This document shows, in pieces, positions 57,178 through 64,000 of a stretch of 64,000 bases of DNA. The stretch is from Eumeta japonica. Lineage: Eukaryota > Arthropoda > Insecta > Lepidoptera > Psychidae. Numbering within the stretch: position 1 is the first letter of the stretch; each line of letters begins with the position of its first letter. The DNA is taken from the NCBI GenBank assembly GCA_005406025.1, contig BGZK01000002.1:744001-808000 (forward strand), written 5' to 3'. The notes under the pieces are model-generated. The model did not search any database. It had not been told where the DNA came from and saw only the letters and a program-made list of their open reading frames with translations. The translations under genes were made by a program, and so were the position numbers.

Positions 57178-58441
57178 TTAATTATTATTTATTAAGGTCC
57201 GTCGTTCCTCAGTTAGGACTCTCAGGGTTAGTGTCCCGGAAATGACGCACACTGCTTCTTCGGATATTGTGCGAAAAGCGCTGGCTACTCTTAGTGCACT
57301 CCGCCGATACACTGGTCCAGCTTTGCTCAATGACTCTTGAGTGTCGAGAGAGTCGGCCCAAATTGATATTCCATATGTCAGCACTGAGGTAACCACTGAC
57401 GACAGCAGTAGCCTCCTAGTCTGCTTTGGGCCTCCGACGTTTGGCATCAGTCGTGCTAGGCTAGTTACCACTGCTGATGTTTTGGCACCACATGTTCGAC
57501 TTTTTAGCTTAAAGTTGAGTCGAGCATCAAGCATCACGCCCAAATATCGGATATGGGCTGTGATGTGATTTCTAACCTCCGACTCTTAACTTGGTTGTTT
57601 CTACTACTTTCGGCTGGTAGCAAGCACTGCCTCGGTCTTGTGTTCGGCCAGTTGGAGATTCACTGTATCCATCCACCGGTTAACTTGCTCGAAGGTGATG
57701 TCAAACAGACGGCGGATCTCAAGATGTTTGGCGACGATCACTACGGCTATCATCCGCATACGCTACCAGTCTGACGCATCTAGGAATGTTGGTCTTAGGA
57801 GCCCGTCATACATGATGTTCCAAAGCAGTGGGCCAAGAACAGAGCCTGTGGCACGCCTACGGTAATATCGTACTCTTTTGGGCCATTCTTAGTGTCGTAT
57901 TTAAGAACTCTACTTGTGAAGTAGCTAGCCACTATCCTACACAGATATTCCGGTACGTTTTTCCCTCGGAGAGCTTGCATGATGCAAACCCAGTTGGCGG
58001 AATTGAAGGCATTTCTGATGTCTAAAGCGGCCACGAGGCAATACTCTTTCGTACCACCTTTCCATCTGGTTCCTGCAATTGCATCCTTGGCTATGTTGAC
58101 AACCAGGCTGATCGCGTCCAGGGTCGATCGTCCCCTCCGAGACCCATACTGGTTATCAGCTAAAAGTGGGTCGACTATTGCTTCTATCCTTTGATGAATT
58201 ATGCGCTCGAATATCTTGCCCGCCGTGTCTAACATGCAGAGTGGACGGTAAGATGACGGTTCTTCTGGTGGTTTTTTCCCTTTCGGTAGTAGTACCAGCC
58301 GTTGCTGTTTCCACTTTCTAGGAAAAGTCCCCTCCTTCAGGCAAGTGTTGTAGACGTCAAGGAATAACTCGGACGCTGCTTTTATAGATGTTTTTAAAGC
58401 GATATTAGGGACTCCATCTAATCCCGGCGCTTTATTATTAC
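57178..58441 (-). pseudogene. R1-like LINE ORF2, reverse transcriptase part
   Basis: The minus strand starts at NNKAPGLDGVPNIAL (about 58440-58396), the conserved entry to the palm domain in R1-clade elements. It continues RPLCMLDTAGKIFERIIHQR (about 58245-58180), DNQYGSRRGRSTLDAI (58158-58111), VAALDIRNAFNSANW (58035-57990), and YADD at 57760-57749. Then IRYLGVMLDARLNFKLKS (about 57560-57505), TYGISIWADS and LTEERRTL near 57200. The first catalytic Asp is in ALDIRNAF. Frameshifts separate the palm from the C-terminal half. One falls directly at YADD, where the usual continuation shifts frame. Upstream it breaks exactly at the inverted repeat at 58442. Downstream it ends at the BEL insertion. 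Confidence 0.88.
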
Positions 58442-58561
58442 CCCTCTACAAAGGATATATATTTGTTTACCAGCAGAGTTCGCACTCGTGGAGACGAAAC
58501 TTAATGGGTATGCTGTACACTAAGCCAATCGATATGTGTACGTCACATTTAGTAGTGTGAA
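58442..58561. repeat. Left arm of a 120-bp inverted repeat
   Basis: Begins CCCTCTACAAAGG. It is the reverse complement of 59545-59664 at 118 of 120 positions (mismatches in AAAGGA/C and CGTCA/G). It starts exactly where the minus-strand reverse transcriptase sequence stops and ends 18 nt before an endonuclease ATG on the plus strand. Confidence 0.95.
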
Positions 58562-58579
58562 GATAACGAACAGTCGAAA

Positions 58580-59450
58580 ATGAGAATACTGCAGCTAAAC
58601 ATCAACCACTGTGAGGCTGCCCATGACCTGCTCATGTAGACAGTGCGAGAACAGAAGATTGACCTTGTGCTCTTATCCGAACCGTACAAACATCTGAACG
58701 GTTAACCATGGGAAACTGACAGTACCACAAAACCTGTTATATGGTCCTGTGGCAAGCTTCCCTTTCAGGGTGTCGTAAACAATGGCAACGCTGGCTTTAT
58801 AGCAGCATCAGTAGATGGTATCCGCTTCTACAGCTGCTACCACCTACTCACTGGATTACTGAGGACGTTCAGTGGCAATAGCTGGGGACTTCAACGCCTG
58901 GGCAGTCGAATGGGGCAGCAAACTTACCAACGCACGAGGGAAAGAAGTACTGCTTTTCAACATTAGATGTAGTATTGCTGAACAGCGGCGACACGCCAAC
59001 TTACAACAAAGGAGACGCGAGTTCTATTGCGGATCTTACTTTCGTCAGCAGCAGCCTCATTAGAGGAAACTACCACTGGAGGGTGATGGATCTCTACAGC
59101 CAGCGACCACAACGCGATTCTCTGGGAAGTATCAATTGACAAGAACCCAAGAAGACCGGCTAAGAAACTTGACGTTACTGGGTGGAAAGTGAAATCATTC
59201 GTACGTTTGTAGCTTCCTTGAATGATGAACCAATTACTACTGGATCTGCAGAAGAGAAGATTAAGAACCTAATGAAGAGAGTGACCCAGGCCTGCGACAC
59301 CTGCATGCCCCGTAAACGTGGCATGAATCAAAGACCCCCGGTGCACTGGTGGAACGACCACATCAGCTCACAGAGGAAAGAGTGTCTCAAGAAAAGAAGA
59401 ATATCCCAGCGGGGTTATCGGTGGCCAAACTATTTTAGAAGCATTACGTA
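58580..59450 (+). pseudogene. R1-like LINE ORF2, endonuclease part (inverted relative to the RT part)
   Basis: The plus strand opens MRILQLNINHCEAAHDLLM at the ATG at 58580, then a stop. EQKIDLVLLSEPYKHL, NNGNAGFIAASVDGIRFYS, AIAGDFNAWAVEWGSKLT (58875-58928) and SDHNAILWE (about 59100-59126) follow. The SEP, GDFN and SDH elements are the conserved catalytic boxes of the apurinic-type (exonuclease-endonuclease-phosphatase) domain that nicks target DNA. CDTCMPRKRG and PPVHWWNDHISSQRKECLKK (59333-59392) follow, and similarity fades near 59440. Stops and small frameshifts interrupt it. It plausibly belongs to the same family as the reverse transcriptase piece on the minus strand. The linker between endonuclease and palm is missing. 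Confidence 0.87.
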
Positions 59451-59544
59451 GAAATCAGTACTATGAAAAAAAAATACATGAGCATCTATTACACGTACAT
59501 TAACAATAGTAAATTTACAATAATCGATAAGTGTACCGCGCGAT
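59451..59544. other. Short AT-rich segment between endonuclease end and right arm
   Basis: About 95 nt with a poly-A run (59466-59474). No LINE similarity is seen. Confidence 0.4.
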
Positions 59545-59664
59545 TTCACACTACTAAATGCGACGTACACATATCGATTGGCTTAGTGTACAGCATACCC
59601 ATTAAGTTTCGTCTCCACGAGTGCGAACTCTGCTGGTAAACAAATATATAGCCTTTGTAGAGGG
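59545..59664. repeat. Right arm of the 120-bp inverted repeat
   Basis: Reverse complement of 58442-58561 with two mismatches, ending CCTTTGTAGAGGG. No convincing target-site duplication flanks the pair (TTATTAC on the left, ATATAAA on the right). Confidence 0.95.
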
Positions 59665-61779
59665 ATATAAATTGCATCAAATACTTGTGGCTTTTAACAG
59701 AATTTTCACGATGTCAAATGAGAGACGTTTGAAAGCAGTCTTCGATATGCTAGTAACCTCGAATACGAAGTAATTAATATTTTTAAATTGATTCGTAACT
59801 AGGGGTGCATAATATTTTTTTCTTAAATTTGCGGTATTGCTCTACAGCCATATTGGCCTTTTTCTCCAAAAAGCAAATAAGGGCCACAAAGTAGTACGCC
59901 AGAGGTGTAATAAAGAATCTTATGAGAATAAAATTAGAGACACATCAAAACGGGACTTTAAACGACCTAAGTCAATGAACATAATGAAAATATCGATAGA
60001 TGTCAGAAAAGCATAGAAAACGTTTATCACTGCATTAAAAAAATAGAATTAATTCTTGTAGAGAAATCACTTTTTAGAGTGTAAGAGTATTTTCAAAAAT
60101 AAAGGGTATTGAAGATATTTTGAAGTATCTGACGGTCCGAACTGACGGACTTTTATCCGTAACGAATACCGTCCGTATCGAATAGGGACAGTCTACTATT
60201 AACGATGTTATGCTTAAATTTGCAACGTCTATGTTTCGAGGTGTCACTAACTTTTAACAAAAATATAAAGATGTATATAAACCTATCATAAATCATTATG
60301 ATAAATATAATGAACTGCCGAGACACTTAATCCACTTCACTCATTTTTATTTTCTTCTTTTCCCATAACAACATTAAAAATTACTGTTTAGTAGCTGCCA
60401 CGGTAAGAAAATATGCAGTCTACAAGTCGAAGGTTCGCAAGCGACCGAGGTGGCGCGCGGGACGAATATCACATATACTTATATATATCATAAATATGTT
60501 TTTTGTTGTTATAATACATGAATAATTCAAAATAAAAACGAAACAATACATTAATATTTATAGTTACAAAAATAATGGAATTAAATTCTTATTCTTTTTC
60601 AATCAAAATATTGTACGACGTAGACAGGAGCATTTATTTTTCTAAAATTTATATACATTTTAGAGATCTCATATCAAATAAAAAAATATTTTATCGTTTT
60701 CGGTACAACAGTAGGGATAACGGTATATAACAGTTAATGTGTGTTCAGGTACAACCTATTTTTTTTAACAATTTATATTGTATTTTGGACGAATGAGGCT
60801 AATTTTGTATTTGACTTTCCAACTCTTAATTTTATCTTCAGAGAGTTATTGAATAAATTTTAAAAATTGGAGATATTAATTAAGTTTTACTTGTGTACCA
60901 ACTTCTGTAGATATTTAAATAAAAAAATACTAATAATATACACAAAGTTGTTACGGACGCTTCTTTATAAAATCGTATTTAATGTTTCGAACGAACTTTA
61001 TAGCGGAGGTGGGTGCTCCGGCCCGACCCTGTGGATTCAATTTGAAATGTTTTGTGCTTACGAGACCGTGTCAATGGTTGCTTGTTTGAGGTTAAAATGA
61101 CAGCAATAAATACTAATACGCTGGTGTTAATGATAATAGTTAAATTATGTTATAAAATTATTAGACGTAAGGAACACACTTGGACTCCGGCATACAATCG
61201 ATCTCTTTTGAAGCGGGCGAGGCAATGACGATTGGTGAGTTCAACCGATAAGTTATTGCTTATTGTTGAGTTCTGTCCGTCCATTTACTTTTGGAAAAAA
61301 CGTCAGAACATATTACTTTAAATATAGAATTCTCCCCTTTTTAGTTATTTGTCACTACTGCAAGATATTTACTTAAAAAAATTGTAGATGTGCGAATAGT
61401 ACTCGCACTCTAATGGTTGCGTACAAACTTAATTATGTACTTAGATATTTCAAAACAGACAAAAGTCTGTTTTCGATATTGTTGGTCCTGACGAGATATT
61501 GGTCCCAGGAATGCTGAAACATTATATTTTTTTTTCACAAATAAAAATCGAATTTTCTTTAAATTTTTGTATTTTTTAGTATAAGTTTCCATAGCAGCAA
61601 GTCAGAAAATATTCTCCCATATAAGTCTATATCACGGTTCATAATTCAACTACAGATGTAAGTTTTTAATCATAAAAAATATTTTATCATACAGTTTATA
61701 TTTATTATTTCATCATATATCATATATTTTATCATATACTACAAATTAACGTTTACCAGATTTTTTCATTTACTTGTGC
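59665..61779. other. AT-rich intergenic DNA, nothing coding supported
   Basis: Small GC-richer patches at about 60420-60465 and 61005-61050. The frame at 60867-61100 has no motif. No repeat was recognised with confidence. Confidence 0.4.
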
Positions 61780-62135
61780 TGTGAGATCTATCGTCTCCTT
61801 GCCAAATTTTATAATTCTAAGTCAATGGGGAGAATATGTTGATGTAATCTGATAATTTCCAAATATAAAGCATAAATGGCTGTATTTTGGCCGTAGTTTT
61901 ATTGCAGCTGTGATAAAATCAATGTTCTAGGTCAAAGTGACTTAGAGCGTTATTTTTTTTTTACAGTGACAAGGCAACACAGACCATTTGGTATTATTAT
62001 TTAGAATAAGTTTGAACTTGATGCCTTCATGACCCCCCTTCTGAATGAAAGGGTCTTGATGGACAGAACAGACAAAGAAGTGATCTTATAGAGGTTACTT
62101 TTTTTCTTTTGAGATACGGAACTATAAAACGGAGT
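61780..62135 (+). repeat. Family G copy
   Basis: GCCAAATTTTATAATTCTAA (61801-61820), GGGTCTTGATGGACAGAACA, AAGTGATCTTATAGAGG and GATACGGAACTATAAAACG parallel 43190-43500. Confidence 0.65.
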
Positions 62136-62525
62136 TATTTTATCCATCCGATACAAATGCAATAAACTCTTTTATTAAAAAGTACTTACATGCAAATGGT
62201 TATGATTTTCGATATACTCGTATTGATTTAACTCAGAAAACGACAATGAAAATCTAGCACATGACCAAATGAAGTTTCTTGGGCCACTAATAGACAAAGG
62301 AAATCTAATAGCGGATATTCGACACTGAACTAATTATAAACCTTCAATAGGCATGATGACAGTCAGCAAGAATCACTGAAATTATGATTTAAAATAATTA
62401 TACACAATATAAAGATTCTTTTTATGTCACTTATTTTTTAAAACCAGTGTGATTATTTTATTTTATAAAAATAAAAACAAAACTCACCAATTCGCCATAT
62501 TAAGTCAAACACCAATCCGAAGCGT
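62136..62525. other. AT-rich intergenic DNA
   Basis: Nothing recognised. Confidence 0.4.
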
Positions 62526-63452
62526 GTGACGTCATGCTTTCGTAAACATTATTAAACGTTTTAAGGACATTGCGATCTTGCTTTGTATTTCCCTTTTTTT
62601 ACAGTTTAACTGATATTTACTTGATATAAATGTTGTGTCTTGGCTTTTATAAACAAAAGTACCTACGAGAAGGAAACATTATTCATGGAACAAGGATTTA
62701 TCGAAGCAAACAGTTCAAGTTTGCCAAAATCGACTTGTTGATGCTGGGAGGATTTTTGCATCAAACAATGGCTTTTGTTCAGCAGAATTTCGATATGTTA
62801 AAACTTCCAAGTAAGTATTGCATTAAATATTATTCAAAATACATTAAACGACCTAAATTTTCACAAAGTATCTATATTATGCTTGAGTACGACACTTTGA
62901 GGTTATGTTACGAAAGCAGTTCGTTTTCTTCTGTCGGGTTGGCATTCAAATTTTGTGGGAATACATCCTGACTTCATGCGCACTTGGGAAACAGAACCCA
63001 TCACACGATACTGAATATAGTTTTCCATATCATTTGGTAACTGGAACAAGAATAAAAGTTTTTAGCAATAAAGCAATAAAACTTAACCTCAAACTTGACG
63101 ACTGAATTATTTATAAATTAGGATAATTATGTTCATTAATTTATTATTACATAGCGAATAAAGTTAATACTTACGTCAAAATGGTGTTCACAGAAGTAAA
63201 TTACTGAACTTGAAGATGTATCTGCTGGATCTCGCCTTGCAAGATTTAACCACTTGTTTCTGTTTTTTATGCATTGAGACGTCAATAAATAACTTGTTGG
63301 GAGTTTTTATAGATGTATTATTACATTGAGGAACCGCACACCATCGATACACATTAGGATTCATGACTTTAGCACAAAATCTTAATTAGATATCAAAATA
63401 AACAATACACATTCAAGCTGCTAACAAATGTTTACGAAAGCGTGACGTCATA
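62526..63452. mobile_element. Candidate small inverted-repeat element
   Basis: GTGACGTCATGCTTTCGTAA and ACATT (62526-62550) and its reverse complement at 63428-63452 agree at 23 of 25 positions. Both contain the CRE-like TGACGTCA or a one-base variant. The interior carries two overlapping plus frames (62630-62971 and 62905-63105) with no recognised family. This could be a non-autonomous DNA transposon with a decayed transposase, or two unrelated copies of one repeat. No target-site duplication was established. Confidence 0.35.
62630..62971 (+). other. Unrecognised open frame inside the inverted-repeat unit
   Basis: 113 codons, starting MLCLGFYKQKYLREG, with a middle segment FKFAKIDLLMLGGFLHQTMA and FVQQNFDMLKLP. 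It is less low-complexity than most frames in the window. It overlaps another frame at 62905-63105, which could be its continuation after a frameshift. No domain could be named. A decayed transposase is a possibility suggested only by its position. Confidence 0.25.
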
Positions 63453-63891
63453 GGCAGACGCCATTACCAATCAAGCGTTTTGGTACATAATTCAAATTTT
63501 ATTTTTTATAGGTAATTTTTTGCACCAAAATCTATATTTTTAATCTGGGCAACCTCGAAAATGGATATTTGAGCACTTATTTCCAATTTAAACTTCTGCT
63601 TTCATTTTTTACAAGCACTTTTTAAAGACTCTATTGTATGTGGTGTTATTTCTTGAAAATACATTATTATCTATTACACAGGAATACATTATACAACCCC
63701 CTTCTGACCCTTGAATCTGTTCTTTCACTACGAATCTTAATTCAACGAATTGGATGTTGATTTGAGAGGATTGACAGATCTCGAAAACCTAAATAAGTAT
63801 TAATATTTTATTTATTTTAATCCGCTAAAAAGTTATATTTTTACGTGTACGTACATTTCATGTCAACTAGGCACTTCATCAAGAACATGCA
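63453..63891. other. AT-rich intergenic DNA
   Basis: Nothing recognised. Confidence 0.4.
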
Positions 63892-63988
63892 GATATAACA
63901 CTCCTGACACCCTGGCGGGTGTGACTGTCTACATGTTGCTGAAAATGTGCTCATACGGCATGAAACGTATGTAAAAATAAAAATGTAA
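63892..63988 (+). repeat. Dispersed repeat family B, copy 2
   Basis: ATAACACTCCTGACACCC, GGCGGGTGTGACTGTCTACA, AAATGTGCTC and CGGCATGAAACGTATGTAAA align with 14094-14190. Confidence 0.7.
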
Positions 63989-64000
63989 CTATTTAGTAGA

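Larger units (their letters stand above)
49915..57182 (+). mobile_element. BEL/Pao LTR retrotransposon with target-site duplications
   Basis: A full-length arrangement: TTAAT target-site copy (49915-49919), 5' LTR, primer-binding site, gag and pol remnants, polypurine tract, 3' LTR, TTAAT target-site copy (57178-57182). Both LTRs begin TGTTACGG and end GTTACA. The protein order (DUF1759-type gag, zinc knuckles, DxG protease, reverse transcriptase with YVDD, RNase H-like A17 region, integrase, C-terminal DUF5641) is diagnostic of BEL/Pao. No envelope-like frame lies between the integrase end (56511) and the 3' LTR. The element copies itself through an RNA intermediate in virus-like particles. 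Frames are broken repeatedly by short indels. Confidence 0.96.

Noticed and set aside
58442..59664. Classic cut-and-paste DNA transposon with its own transposase
   Set aside because: The interior encodes a LINE endonuclease rather than a transposase, and no target-site duplication flanks the arms. It is kept as a composite of unknown origin.
1..64000. CRISPR arrays, bacterial operons, riboswitches, ribosomal RNA
   Set aside because: No regularly spaced identical repeats, no closely packed genes and no rRNA-like sequence. The repeats and retroelements are those of an insect nuclear genome.

Overview
The window is eukaryotic, AT-rich, and almost certainly from a moth or butterfly (Lepidoptera). 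The evidence is the mixture of interspersed repeats, many with sequence motifs familiar from lepidopteran genomes, together with a BEL/Pao LTR retrotransposon, R1-like, RTE-like and Jockey/CR1-like LINE remnants, a mariner remnant and a piggyBac-like transposase fragment. No complete host protein-coding gene can be supported anywhere. There are no rRNA or tRNA genes and no CRISPR arrays. It reads as a gene desert or a very large intron.

Layout. 1-0.4 kb: N-terminal piece of a piggyBac-like transposase. 0.4-24.9 kb: AT-rich DNA with GC-richer islands (about 0.9, 4.8, 8.4, 12.3, 18.2, 20.1, 21.8 and 22.5 kb), microsatellites, short perfect inverted repeats, degenerate tandem tracts and fragments of dispersed repeats. 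25.0-25.7 kb: minus-strand RTE-like LINE 3' fragment. 26.4-26.9 kb: GC-rich island ending in a TATA plus initiator-like arrangement, the best promoter candidate. 27.2-28.3 kb: minus-strand mariner transposase pseudogene, abutted by another repeat. 29.4-49.9 kb: more GC islands (29.6, 32.7, 37.5, 39.7, 43.9, 47.6 and 49.2 kb), dispersed repeats and a minus-strand LINE fragment at 45.9-46.9 kb.

49.9-57.2 kb is a structurally complete BEL/Pao element: two LTRs, a TTAAT target-site duplication, a tRNA-Tyr-like primer-binding site, gag, protease, reverse transcriptase, RNase H, integrase and a polypurine tract. Its frames are broken many times. The two LTRs differ by only about two substitutions but by about a dozen small indels, so some of the breaks may be assembly errors. 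57.2-58.4 kb is a minus-strand R1-like LINE reverse transcriptase. It abuts a 1.2-kb unit flanked by 120-bp inverted repeats that encloses the endonuclease half of an R1-like ORF2 in the opposite orientation. 59.7-64 kb is mostly AT-rich, with one candidate inverted-repeat unit (62.5-63.5 kb) and two dispersed-repeat copies.

The only genes that work together are those within each mobile element: gag-pol-integrase in BEL, and endonuclease plus reverse transcriptase in the split R1-like LINE. The GC islands are candidate conserved noncoding regulatory DNA. That is an inference from composition only and cannot be tested here.
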